From DATFDN01 sp035685165 (GTDB taxonomy: Bacteria; Pseudomonadota; Alphaproteobacteria; Acetobacterales; Acetobacteraceae): a DNA stretch of 64,000 bases. Location: NCBI GenBank assembly GCA_035685165.1, contig DASRBI010000009.1:186001-250000 (forward strand). The letters are read 5' to 3'. Of this stretch, positions 25,668-34,082 are shown in pieces (positions within the stretch are counted from its first letter, which is position 1; every line of letters starts with the position of its first letter). The position numbers and the translations under genes were made by a program. Below the pieces are notes generated by a model. It ran no database searches. It was not told where the DNA came from and saw nothing but the letters and a program-made list of their open reading frames with translations.

Positions 25668-28412
25668 ATGACGGAGTATATCGTCAAATCCGCCACGTCC
25701 TCGCACATCACACTCCGTGCCGGCGACACCATGGGCATCGAGAACGCCGGCACCGCCTATTTCACAACAATCAGCAACGGCGGCGCCGAATACGTCTTTT
25801 CGGGCGGCACGGCGTCGTTCACCACCGTCAGCAATGGCGGAACCGAAACCGTATACTCCGGCGGACAGGCGGACCAGACGAGCGTCCTTCAGGGCGGCAT
25901 AGAGGCGCTCTCCGGCGGTCTCGCATATTCCGCGAGCGTGCAGAACGGTGGCTTCCAGAACGTCTACCTCGGCGGCTTCGCCGATCGGACGACCATCGGC
26001 AGCGGCGGCAATCAATACCTATACTCAGGCGGCAGCGCCTACCTGACGACCATCCAGTTCGATGGGCTCGAGACCGTGGGATATCGGGCATTTACCCTTT
26101 CCACGGTGATCCGAAACGGCGGCAACGAATTTGTCAGCTCCGGCGGGACCGCCGAATTCACGACCGTCAGCAATGGCGGGAGTGAACTCGTCTCTTCCGG
26201 CGGCATTGCCTCGTCCAGCACGGTCAGCAGCGGCGGCAGCGAAGACATCTACTACGGCGGCTCGGCCGTACAGACGACGGTCGATCATGCCGGCTTCCAA
26301 TACATCTACAGCGGCGGAACCGCGCTCGAAGCAGTAATCCGCGATGGCGGCTTCCAATACGTGTCCTCGGGTGGGTTCGCGGACCAGACATTCCTCGTCA
26401 GCGGCGGCGTCGAGTACGTCTTCTCGGGCGGCAGCAGTTTCGCGACCTCGGTCGGCAACGGCGGTCTGCAGATTGTGTCCTCCGGCGGGTTCGCGCTTTA
26501 CACCCAGGTCGGCAGCAGCGGCGTGGAGGACGTTGCGGGCGGGACGACACTCAGCACGACGATCAGCAGCGGCGGCATCGAGTACGTGTTCTCCGGCGGG
26601 GTGGCCAGCAATACCACCGTCCTGAACGGCGGCACGATGGAGGTCTTATCGCTCGGCTACACCAGCTTCACGACCGTCAGCGACGGCGGTTCGGAATACA
26701 TCCTTTCGGGCGGCCAGGCTGTGTTCACGACGGTCAGCGACGGCGGCACCGAATATATCGGCCCGCAGGGCCAATCGCTCGACACCACCCTCGACAAGGG
26801 CGGCTACCAGTATGTCTCCGGCCGGTTCGCCGTGGCGTTGAGCACCACCGTGCGCGGCAACGAGGTGATTCTTGCCGGCGGCACCGCGATCGACACCACC
26901 ATCAGCAGCGGCGGCAACGAGTTCGTCTTCTCGGACGGCGTGGCCAGCGGCACCACGGTCAGCGCCGGCGGGACGGAATACGTCTATTCCGGCGGGTCAG
27001 CCGGGAACACGACCATCAGATCCGGCGGCTACCAATATCTCTCGGGCGGCACCGCCAGCGGCACGCAGGTGTTCAGCGGCGGCGCCGAATATCTCCGTGA
27101 TGGCGGACAGGCGTTCAGCACCTACGTCTATAGCGGCGGCTTCGAGGTCATCTCCGCCAACGGCGCCGCCGGTGGAACGGATTTGAGCATCGGCGGTACG
27201 ATCGACGTGACATTCCTGCCCTATGCCAGCGGCGGCACCGCCACGCTCGATCCGATGGACAATGTGCTCACCGTCACCGAGGGCGCCCACAGCTACACAC
27301 AGCAGCTTTCCGGCAACTACTCGGGCGCGTATTTCCATCTCTCCCCCGACCCGCAGCAGGGTACTTACATCACGCTCAGCACCACGCCCTGCTTCTGCGC
27401 CGGCACGCGGATCCGCACGCCAGATGGCGAGGTTCCGGTGGAGGATCTGGCGATCGGGGATGCGGTTCTCACCGGGAGCGGCACGGCGCGGCCGATCCGC
27501 TGGATCGGCTTCCGCCGCCTCGATCTCGCGCGCCACCGCGAACCTGAACTCGCGCAGCCCATCCTGATCCGCCCGGATGCGATCGAAGCGGGCGCGCCGT
27601 GCCGGCCGCTGCGGCTCTCGCCCGATCACGCGCTGCTGCTCGACGGCGCCCTGATCCCCGTCCACATGCTGGTCAACGGCGCCAGCATCCGCCGCGACAC
27701 CGAATGCCGGTATGTCACCTACTATCATATCGAGCTCGACCAGCACGACATCGTGCTCGCGGAGAATCTTGCGGCGGAAACTTATCTGGATACCGGCAAC
27801 CGCGGCCTGTTCGACAATGCCGGGCTGCCGCTGACGCTGCACCCCGATTTCACCGCGCACGACGCGCGGCGCGTTGCCGGATCCTGCCGCCCGTTCGTCG
27901 TCGATGCAGAGCGCCTCGCCCCCGTCTGGCAGCGCCTCGCCGAACGGGCGCGCGCGCTCGGCTTCGATGTGCCGGAGCACGAAACCACGCGGGAACCCAA
28001 CCTGCACCTCAGGATCGACGGCCGCCCGGTCGCGCCGTGCAACGTCACCGCCGACCGCTACACCTTCCTCCTGCCCTCGGGCGGCGGCGCCCCCTGGCTC
28101 GTTTCGCGTGCGGCGCGCCCCTCGGACGCGCACCCCTGGGTCGACGACCGCCGCCTGCTCGGGGTCGCGATCTCGGCCATCGCCCTCGACCAAGGCTCCG
28201 GCCTTGAGGCGCTGGCGCTCGATGATCCCGCCTTCGCGCAGGGCTGGTGGCCAATCGAGCACGATCAGGCCACGGCATGGCGCTGGACCGAAGGGCGCGC
28301 CCTTGTCCCCTGCCCCGCCACGCGCCCCGCCGTGCTGCAACTCACGCTGCACGCCACGCTGGATTACCCGCTCCCCGCCGCCGCGCCGGCACGGCGCGCG
28401 CTGCGCGCCTGA
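25668..28412 (+). CDS. Strand-loop-strand repeat protein with C-terminal Hint domain
   Basis: This 914-residue protein has three parts. Residues 1-29 are a short non-hydrophobic lead with no signal peptide. Residues about 30-520 are some 26 repeats of 18-21 residues of the type GGTASFTTVSNGGTEYVYS, the AIDA/TibA-type beta-helix repeat that heptosyltransferases modify on Ser. From C575 there is a Hint (hedgehog/intein) domain: CFCAGTRIRTPDGEVPVEDL, GDAVLTGSG, IRWIGFRRLDL, LRLSPDHALLL (H654) and VTYYHIELDQHDIVLAENL. About 180 further residues follow. There is no beta-barrel translocator. The Cys at Hint position 1 and the block-B His are present, so self-cleavage at C575 is possible. AGGAG lies 7 bases before the ATG. 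Function as a glycosylated surface protein is inferred. Confidence 0.9.
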   Translation: MTEYIVKSATSSHITLRAGDTMGIENAGTAYFTTISNGGAEYVFSGGTASFTTVSNGGTETVYSGGQADQTSVLQGGIEALSGGLAYSASVQNGGFQNVYLGGFADRTTIGSGGNQYLYSGGSAYLTTIQFDGLETVGYRAFTLSTVIRNGGNEFVSSGGTAEFTTVSNGGSELVSSGGIASSSTVSSGGSEDIYYGGSAVQTTVDHAGFQYIYSGGTALEAVIRDGGFQYVSSGGFADQTFLVSGGVEYVFSGGSSFATSVGNGGLQIVSSGGFALYTQVGSSGVEDVAGGTTLSTTISSGGIEYVFSGGVASNTTVLNGGTMEVLSLGYTSFTTVSDGGSEYILSGGQAVFTTVSDGGTEYIGPQGQSLDTTLDKGGYQYVSGRFAVALSTTVRGNEVILAGGTAIDTTISSGGNEFVFSDGVASGTTVSAGGTEYVYSGGSAGNTTIRSGGYQYLSGGTASGTQVFSGGAEYLRDGGQAFSTYVYSGGFEVISANGAAGGTDLSIGGTIDVTFLPYASGGTATLDPMDNVLTVTEGAHSYTQQLSGNYSGAYFHLSPDPQQGTYITLSTTPCFCAGTRIRTPDGEVPVEDLAIGDAVLTGSGTARPIRWIGFRRLDLARHREPELAQPILIRPDAIEAGAPCRPLRLSPDHALLLDGALIPVHMLVNGASIRRDTECRYVTYYHIELDQHDIVLAENLAAETYLDTGNRGLFDNAGLPLTLHPDFTAHDARRVAGSCRPFVVDAERLAPVWQRLAERARALGFDVPEHETTREPNLHLRIDGRPVAPCNVTADRYTFLLPSGGGAPWLVSRAARPSDAHPWVDDRRLLGVAISAIALDQGSGLEALALDDPAFAQGWWPIEHDQATAWRWTEGRALVPCPATRPAVLQLTLHATLDYPLPAAAPARRALRA
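25755..27226 (+). repeat. About 26 tandem degenerate 57-bp coding repeats
   Basis: These are in-frame repeats encoding the beta-helix rungs, each built on GG(T/S/Q)Axx(T/S)TV(S/L)xGGxEYVxS. Most are 57 bases; a few are 54-63. Divergence between units is high, so the array is old and probably stable, not recently amplified. Confidence 0.9.
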
Positions 28413-28414
28413 AG

Positions 28415-29296
28415 GTGGCCAGAACGGCGCCCGCGAGCTGGGCCGCGCGCCACGAACAGCTTGCCGAGCTGGCGCGGCGGCAAATCTTTTTCGTCGGCGG
28501 CGCGCCGCGCTCCGGCACCACCTGGCTGCAGCTCCTGCTCGACAGCCACCCCGAAATTAGCTGCCGCGGCGAGGGATTGTTCAGCCACCACCTGTCCGGC
28601 GCGCTCGACAGGCTCGTCGGCAACTGGCGCCAGGGGGTCGAAGCCAAGAACAAGACCGTGTTCGCCTCGATGCCCGGCTACCCTTTGCCGGAAGGCGCGG
28701 ATGCGGACATCCTGCTCGGCACCGCCGTGCTGCTCGCGCTGCACCGTCAGTCCACGGAGCGTGATGTCCGCGCCCTGGGCGAGAAGACACCCGAAAACGT
28801 GTTTCTGTTCCCGCGCCTGAAAAGGCTGTTTCCGGGCGCCAAGTTCATCGGCATCGTGCGCGACCCGCGCGACGTTCTGGCATCGTCCTGGCATTATTTC
28901 TACGAGCGGACGTCGGGCGCGGACGCGGCGGCGGCCAAGCTGGCGCTGGTTCACAAGGCGCTGCCCTCGATGCAGAGCGGCGCTCGCGCACTGCTCGCCT
29001 TGCAACAAGAATACGGCACCGACTGCACGATCATCACCTATGAGCGGATGCGCGCCGACACCGAAACCGTCATCCGCGATACGTTCCGCTTCCTCGGCGT
29101 CACCGCGACCCCGGAGGTGGCCGCCGCCTCGGCCGCGCAGACTGCGTTCCCGCTGCTGTCCGGCAAGCACCCGGGCGGGTTCTTCCGCAAGGGCGAGAGC
29201 GGCCACTGGCGGGACACGCTGACCTCCGAAATGAGCGAGATCGTTCTGCGCGAGCTCGGCTGGATGTTTCCCTATTTCGGCTGGGAGCGCGGCTGA
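28415..29296 (+). CDS. PAPS-dependent sulfotransferase
   Basis: This transfers sulfate from 3'-phosphoadenylyl sulfate. The 293-residue protein has the 5'-phosphosulfate loop GGAPRSGTTWLQLLLDS (about 28-44) and the 3'-phosphate motif GIVRDPRDVLASSWHYFYE. The last part (GHWRDTLTSEM) resembles bacterial sulfotransferase-3 type enzymes. I take the GTG at 28415, two bases after the Hint gene stop; the frame is open further upstream only inside that gene. Its place as third gene of the cassette suggests that the sugar or protein made by the first two genes is sulfated, which is inference. Confidence 0.85.
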   Translation: MARTAPASWAARHEQLAELARRQIFFVGGAPRSGTTWLQLLLDSHPEISCRGEGLFSHHLSGALDRLVGNWRQGVEAKNKTVFASMPGYPLPEGADADILLGTAVLLALHRQSTERDVRALGEKTPENVFLFPRLKRLFPGAKFIGIVRDPRDVLASSWHYFYERTSGADAAAAKLALVHKALPSMQSGARALLALQQEYGTDCTIITYERMRADTETVIRDTFRFLGVTATPEVAAASAAQTAFPLLSGKHPGGFFRKGESGHWRDTLTSEMSEIVLRELGWMFPYFGWERG

Positions 29297-29676
29297 GCGC
29301 CAGCGCGGATCACCTCGCCTTGCCCCGACGAACCCCGACCGCCGTCTGCGCGTCAATGTCGCGACGCAGACACCGGACCGGCAGCCTTGGCCTTCATCAG
29401 CCGCACGCTGGGGAAGCGCTTTACCCGCGCGCAGCTGGAAGAGCAGGAGCTGCCGCTCGGCCGCGTGCGCGGGATCGCGCCTTGAGCACGCGAGTCAGGC
29501 CGTCCTGACGGACCCGGCGCTCGTCCCGCCGCGGCGGGCGTGCGCCTCTGTCCGACCCCCTGCCTCGGGTCGCCCTCCCGGCCGGGACTTGGCCCCGCCG
29601 CGCTGGGCAGTATGGTGCGCCCGCCGCATGGGGCCCGGATGCGTGTCCGGGCGCGAGCGATGGAGAGGAAGAGAGG
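29297..29676 (+). other. Intergenic space before ilvC with hairpins
   Basis: No convincing gene is seen. A short frame 29387-29485 encodes LAFISRTLGKRFTRAQLEEQ... without an ATG and could be the tail of a lost gene. A perfect palindrome CCCGCCGCGGCGGG lies at 29525-29538, inside a larger GC-rich fold, and CCGTCctGACGG lies just before it. These could end the preceding operon or shape the ilvC leader. I see no leader peptide rich in branched-chain codons. Confidence 0.35.
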
Positions 29677-30696
29677 ATGCGCGTCTATTACGATCGCGAC
29701 GCCGACGTAAACCTGATCAAGGGCAAGCGGCTCGCGATCATCGGCTATGGCAGCCAGGGCCACGCCCACGCCAACAATCTCAAGGACAGCGGGGTGAAGG
29801 AACTCGCCGTCGGGCTGCGCCAGGGTTCGGCCGGCGTCGCCAAGGCCGAGACGGCGGGGCTCAAAGTGATGGACCCGGCCGAGTGCGCCAAATGGGCCGA
29901 CGTCGTCATGGTGCTCACGCCCGATGAAGGTCAGGGCGATCTCTACCGCGAGAAGCTCGGTCCCAACATGAAGTCGGGCGCGGCGCTCGCCTTCGCCCAC
30001 GGGCTCAACGTGCATTTCAACCTGCTCGATCCGCGCCCCGACATCGACGTGTTCATGATCGCGCCCAAGGGCCCCGGTCATACCGTGCGGAGCGAGTACC
30101 AGCGCGGCGGCGGCGTGCCATGCCTGGTTGCGGTGGCGCAGAACCCGTCGGGCAATGCGCTGGAAATCGCGCTCTCCTATGCCTCGGCGATCGGCGGCGG
30201 GCGTGCCGGGATCATCGAAACCACCTTCAAGGAGGAGTGCGAGACCGACCTGTTCGGCGAGCAGGTGGTGCTGTGCGGCGGCCTAGTCGAGCTGATCAAG
30301 GGCGGCTACGAGACGCTGGTCGAGGCCGGCTACGCGCCCGAGATGGCGTATTTCGAGTGCCTGCACGAGGTGAAGCTGATCGTCGATCTGATCTACGAGG
30401 GCGGCATCGCCAACATGAACTACTCGGTCAGCAACACCGCCGAGTACGGCGAGTACGTCTCCGGCCCGCGGATCATCACGGATGCGACGCGCGCGGAGAT
30501 GAAGCGGGTGCTCGCCGACATCCAGAGCGGCAAGTTCGCCCGCGACTGGATGCTGGAGAACCGGGTCAACCAGACGAGCTTCAAGGCCATGCGGCGGCGC
30601 ATGAGCGAGCATCCGATCGAGCAGATCGGCGAGAAGCTGCGCGCCATGATGCCGTGGATCGCCAAGAACGCGCTCGTGGACAAGAGCCGCAATTAG
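29677..30696 (+). CDS. ilvC: Ketol-acid reductoisomerase IlvC
   Basis: This enzyme carries out the second step of valine, leucine and isoleucine synthesis with NADPH. The 339 residues are the class I (short) form: MRVYYDRDADVNLIKGKRLA, the Rossmann loop IGYGSQGHAHANNLKDSG, EEC(E)TDLFGEQ for the Mg-binding acidic side chains, and SNTAEYG. AGAGGAAGAGAGG lies directly before the ATG. It stands alone, without ilvBN. Confidence 0.98.
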   Translation: MRVYYDRDADVNLIKGKRLAIIGYGSQGHAHANNLKDSGVKELAVGLRQGSAGVAKAETAGLKVMDPAECAKWADVVMVLTPDEGQGDLYREKLGPNMKSGAALAFAHGLNVHFNLLDPRPDIDVFMIAPKGPGHTVRSEYQRGGGVPCLVAVAQNPSGNALEIALSYASAIGGGRAGIIETTFKEECETDLFGEQVVLCGGLVELIKGGYETLVEAGYAPEMAYFECLHEVKLIVDLIYEGGIANMNYSVSNTAEYGEYVSGPRIITDATRAEMKRVLADIQSGKFARDWMLENRVNQTSFKAMRRRMSEHPIEQIGEKLRAMMPWIAKNALVDKSRN

Positions 30697-30707
30697 GTTG
30701 CCTCCCG

Positions 30708-30739
30708 CCGCTCCGCCCGGCCTTAATCGGGCGGGGCGG
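30708..30739 (+). terminator. GC-rich hairpin after ilvC
   Basis: CCGCTCCGCCCG and CGGGCGGGGCGG pair over 12 positions with one T-G wobble around GCCTTAAT, starting 11 bases beyond the ilvC stop. There is no T-run. It ends 28 bases before the next start, so it could be a terminator or a processed mRNA end. Confidence 0.45.
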
Positions 30740-30767
30740 TGAGATGCTCCGGGGAGGAAAGAACAAG

Positions 30768-31856
30768 ATGACGACGCGACGCTCGTTCCTGACATCCGCC
30801 GCCGCTGCCGGCGGCATGGTGTTCTGCGGCTGCGGCCTGTCGCTCGCCGCGCACGCGCAAGCGGTACCGGCCCGGCGCCCGGTTAAGGTGGGCGGCCGGC
30901 ACGTCAAGACGATCGACATCCACTCGCACTGCCTGTTTCACGACGCAACCTCCTTGGTGGGCGCCGACGAGCCCGCGCTGACGCCCCCGATCCGCTATGC
31001 GAAAGCGGCCTATATCGTCGTCGAGGACCGGCTGAAGAGCATGGACGCGCAGGCGGTCGATATGGAGGTGCTGTCGATCAACCCCTACTGGTACGGCAAG
31101 GACCGCGACCTCGCCGCCAAGATCGTCTCGATCCAGAACGAAAAGCTGGCGGAACTCGTCGCCGCGCATCCCGACCGCTTCGCCGCCTTCGCCTCGCTCA
31201 CCTTGCAAGATCCGCAGCTCGCGGTGCAGCAACTCGACACCGCGATGAAGAAGCAGGGGCTCAAGGGCGCCGCGATCGGTGACATGGTGGCCGGCGCCGA
31301 GTTCTCCGACCCCAAGTTCGATCCGGTCTGGGCCAAGGCCGAGGAGCTCGGCGCAGTGCTGTTCATCCACCCGCAAGGCGTTCCCGAGCTGAATGGCCGC
31401 TTCAAGGGCAATGGCTGGCTTGCCAACACGATCGGCAATCCGCTCAGCACCACGATCGCGCTGGAGCACTTGATCTTCCAGGGCACGCTGGACCGCTATC
31501 CCGGCCTCAAAATTCTCGCCGCGCACGGCGGCGGCTATCTCGGCTCCTATCCCGACCGCTCGGACTATGCCTGCTTCGTCGCCGATAGCCTGTGCGACGC
31601 CAGCATCAAGCTGAAGCGCAAGCCGAGCGAATATCTGCGGCAGATCTACGTCGATTCGCTCGTGTTCAGCCCGGAGGCGCTGCGCCATCTGGTTGCCGTG
31701 GTCGGCCCCGAGCGGATCATGCTCGGCAGCGACAACCCCTATGCGTGGCAGGCGCATCCGGTGGACCACGTGCTCGCCACCAAGTCGCTGACCGACAAGC
31801 AGAAGGCGGCGATCCTCGGCGACAACGCCGCGCGCGTACTGCGGATCAAGACGTAA
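30768..31856 (+). CDS. Tat-exported ACMSD-like amidohydrolase
   Basis: This is an amidohydrolase_2 family protein of 362 residues. The N-terminus TTRRSFLTSAAAAGGMVF is a twin-arginine signal, so the enzyme is probably periplasmic, unusual for this family. The metal motif IDIHSHCLFHD, the later HPQG, and AAHGGGYLGSYPDR and MLGSDNPY give the expected His/Asp ligands of a zinc decarboxylase/hydrolase. Relatives include 2-amino-3-carboxymuconate semialdehyde decarboxylase and hydroxybenzoate decarboxylases; the substrate is not shown. GGAGGAAAG precedes the ATG. It converges with the MFS gene and overlaps it by 11 bases. Confidence 0.82.
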   Translation: MTTRRSFLTSAAAAGGMVFCGCGLSLAAHAQAVPARRPVKVGGRHVKTIDIHSHCLFHDATSLVGADEPALTPPIRYAKAAYIVVEDRLKSMDAQAVDMEVLSINPYWYGKDRDLAAKIVSIQNEKLAELVAAHPDRFAAFASLTLQDPQLAVQQLDTAMKKQGLKGAAIGDMVAGAEFSDPKFDPVWAKAEELGAVLFIHPQGVPELNGRFKGNGWLANTIGNPLSTTIALEHLIFQGTLDRYPGLKILAAHGGGYLGSYPDRSDYACFVADSLCDASIKLKRKPSEYLRQIYVDSLVFSPEALRHLVAVVGPERIMLGSDNPYAWQAHPVDHVLATKSLTDKQKAAILGDNAARVLRIKT

Positions 31857-33006
31857 TGGCGGAAGCCGGGCGAGGCCGCACGGTCAGTGCGTAGGGCGCG
31901 AGCGCAAGCAGGCTAAGCGCCGCCGCCAGGGTAAGCGGGGCGGCCGGAGCGCCGGTCGCGTCCCGCACCCAGCCGGCGAGCCATGTTGCCAGCGTCATCG
32001 CCGCGTAGGAGCCGGTGCTGTACCAACCGAACACCACCGCGCGCGCGTGGGCGGGCACGGCCTGACCGAGCTGAGCCGTCAGCGGCCCCGGCGCCGCGGC
32101 GAACACCAGGCCGAGGACGATCATCGCAAACGCGCCGCTCGCGCCGCGCGCCACGAGCCCGAGCACGAACGCCGCTCCAACCATGCCGACAAGCACTGCG
32201 GCGGGGCGTCCGATCAGGCGGTCGGCGAGCGCGCCGCCGAATGGAATCGCGATCGCGAAGGCCCACGCGGTCAGGCTCACGAGCGTGGAGGCGGATTGCA
32301 GGCTCCGCCCTGTCGCGACGAAATAGGCCGGCGCGAAGCCGACCACGATCGCGAAGACCGCGTTCAGCAGCAACCAGGTGAGCACCGCGCCAACCACGAA
32401 ACGCCGGACCGGCATCGGCTCAACGCCCAGGCTTGCGGCGCGGCGCGCCGGCGCTACGGCCCGTCCCACGAACGGTACGAGCGGCATGGCCGCGACCGCG
32501 GGCAGCCCCGCCAGCCCGAGCGTCGCTTGCCAACCGAGCCACCCGGGCAGCGAACCGAGCGCGACGAGTCCCAGCGCGAGCCCCGCCGGCCAGCTTGTGA
32601 TCGTTATTGCGGACGCGGTTGCGAGCCATGCCCCCGCGTAGCGGTCCGCCGTCATCTTGATGATCAGCATCAGGACCGCCACGCCGCCCGCCCCGCCGAT
32701 GGCCCGCGCGGCGATCAGCACCGGCAGGCCGGGGGCGAACGAAGCGAGCGCGGCCCCTGCCGCGATCACCGAAAGCCCGAGCAGAAGGACCGCGCGGTCG
32801 CCGATCCGGTGGGCGAGAAGCCCGGCGGGAACCGTGACCACGATGCCGGGCAGCATGAACGCGCCGAGCACGAGCCCCGCCTGGGCATGGCTGACGCCAA
32901 GGTCGCGGATCATGACGGGAGCGGCAACAGCGGCGGACTGAAACGAAAAGCCGGGCGTGAGCCGGATAACGAACAGCGCCAGCAACGGAAGGATCGCTCT
33001 CATCAT
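31846..33006 (-). CDS. MFS transporter (CynX/NimT-like)
   Basis: This is a 12-segment major facilitator of 386 residues. The opening FSFQSAAVAAPVMIRDLGVSHAQAGLVLGAFMLPGIV and LLAHRIGDRAVLLLGL (motif A variant) fit the CynX/NimT-type branch. No substrate clue exists in the neighbours. The C-terminal codons overlap the convergent amidohydrolase gene. Confidence 0.85.
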   Translation of the reverse strand: MMRAILPLLALFVIRLTPGFSFQSAAVAAPVMIRDLGVSHAQAGLVLGAFMLPGIVVTVPAGLLAHRIGDRAVLLLGLSVIAAGAALASFAPGLPVLIAARAIGGAGGVAVLMLIIKMTADRYAGAWLATASAITITSWPAGLALGLVALGSLPGWLGWQATLGLAGLPAVAAMPLVPFVGRAVAPARRAASLGVEPMPVRRFVVGAVLTWLLLNAVFAIVVGFAPAYFVATGRSLQSASTLVSLTAWAFAIAIPFGGALADRLIGRPAAVLVGMVGAAFVLGLVARGASGAFAMIVLGLVFAAAPGPLTAQLGQAVPAHARAVVFGWYSTGSYAAMTLATWLAGWVRDATGAPAAPLTLAAALSLLALAPYALTVRPRPASAITS

Positions 33007-33101
33007 GCCGAGAGCCTAGCAGGGTCGAGGAGCGTGTTGTTGACAATTGCGCAGCCTGCGCCGGTCCGGTACGTTTGCTGATCGAACAGGACGAAATCTC
33101 G

Positions 33102-34082
33102 ATGGAAAAGCTGCGCCCGGCCGAACGCCTGGAAATCCTCGTTCTCGTCGACAACGTCACCGACACGCTCTCCGGCGTGCCTGCGTTCGTCGCCCGCGAG
33201 TCTGCCAATTTGCGCCGTGCCGGGATGATTCGCATGTCCGGGGCCGGGATGTGCTGCGCGATCCATGGGCTCTCGCTCGTCGTCACCGCGCATTTCGCCG
33301 GTGCGCCTTCACGCACGGTGCTGTTCGACGCGGGACCCTGGGGCGGCGCGGTCGATCACAACGGCAGCCGGCTCGGCGTTCCGTACGCGAGTATCGAAGC
33401 GGTGGTGCTGTCGCACGGACACTGGGATCACGCGGGCGGGCTGGAGCGCGCGGCGGCACTGATCCATGCGGCGCGCGGCGAGCAGGTGCCGTGCTATCTT
33501 CATCCCGGCATGTTCCAGGAACGGGGACAAAGGCAGCCGGACGGCGGCGTGTTTCCGATGGACTTCGTGCCCGAACCGGCGCGGCTCGCCGAGGCGGGGT
33601 TCGCGCCGATCGTCACCGACAAGCCGCAACACTTGGCGGACGGGGCGTTCTGGGTAAGCGGCGAGATTCCGCGCGTGAGCGGCTACGAGCGCGGCATCCC
33701 GAGCCAAGTCACCCGCGCGGGGCCGGACGCGCCCTGGACGCCGGACCCACTGGTTACGGACGAGCGTTTCCTCGCGGCGAACGTGGCGGGCAAGGGGCTC
33801 GTCGTGTTCAGCGCCTGCTCGCACGCCGGCATCGTCAACGTGCTGCACCATGCGCGGCAGAGCTTCCCCGTGGAGCGGCTGCACGCCGTGATGGGCGGGT
33901 TCCACCTTTCGGGGGAGAACGAGGTGATCATCCCCGAGACGGTGCGCGACCTCGGCACGTTCGGCCTCTCGCTCATCATCCCGGCGCATTGCACCGGCTG
34001 GCGCGCGGTGAACGCGCTGGAGCGCGCCTATGGCGAGGCGGTGGTGCTGCCCTCGGCGGTGGGCAGGACCTTCACCCTATAG
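33102..34082 (+). CDS. MBL-fold metallohydrolase
   Basis: This 326-residue metallo-beta-lactamase-fold protein has the metal motif SHGHWDHAGG (H105, H107, D109, H110), then CSHAGI and GGFHLS, and a final HCTGWRA. The arrangement matches the group of 7,8-dihydropterin-6-methyl-4-(beta-D-ribofuranosyl)aminobenzene-5'-phosphate synthase-like hydrolases (COG1237). I take the ATG at 33102; a TTG at 33075 is in frame. It overlaps the convergent hydrolase gene by 11 bases. Confidence 0.85.
   Translation: MEKLRPAERLEILVLVDNVTDTLSGVPAFVARESANLRRAGMIRMSGAGMCCAIHGLSLVVTAHFAGAPSRTVLFDAGPWGGAVDHNGSRLGVPYASIEAVVLSHGHWDHAGGLERAAALIHAARGEQVPCYLHPGMFQERGQRQPDGGVFPMDFVPEPARLAEAGFAPIVTDKPQHLADGAFWVSGEIPRVSGYERGIPSQVTRAGPDAPWTPDPLVTDERFLAANVAGKGLVVFSACSHAGIVNVLHHARQSFPVERLHAVMGGFHLSGENEVIIPETVRDLGTFGLSLIIPAHCTGWRAVNALERAYGEAVVLPSAVGRTFTL

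Noticed and set aside
25755..27226. Regular short repeats that could suggest a CRISPR array
   Set aside because: The repeats are in frame, degenerate and about 57 bases without unique spacers; they encode beta-helix rungs.
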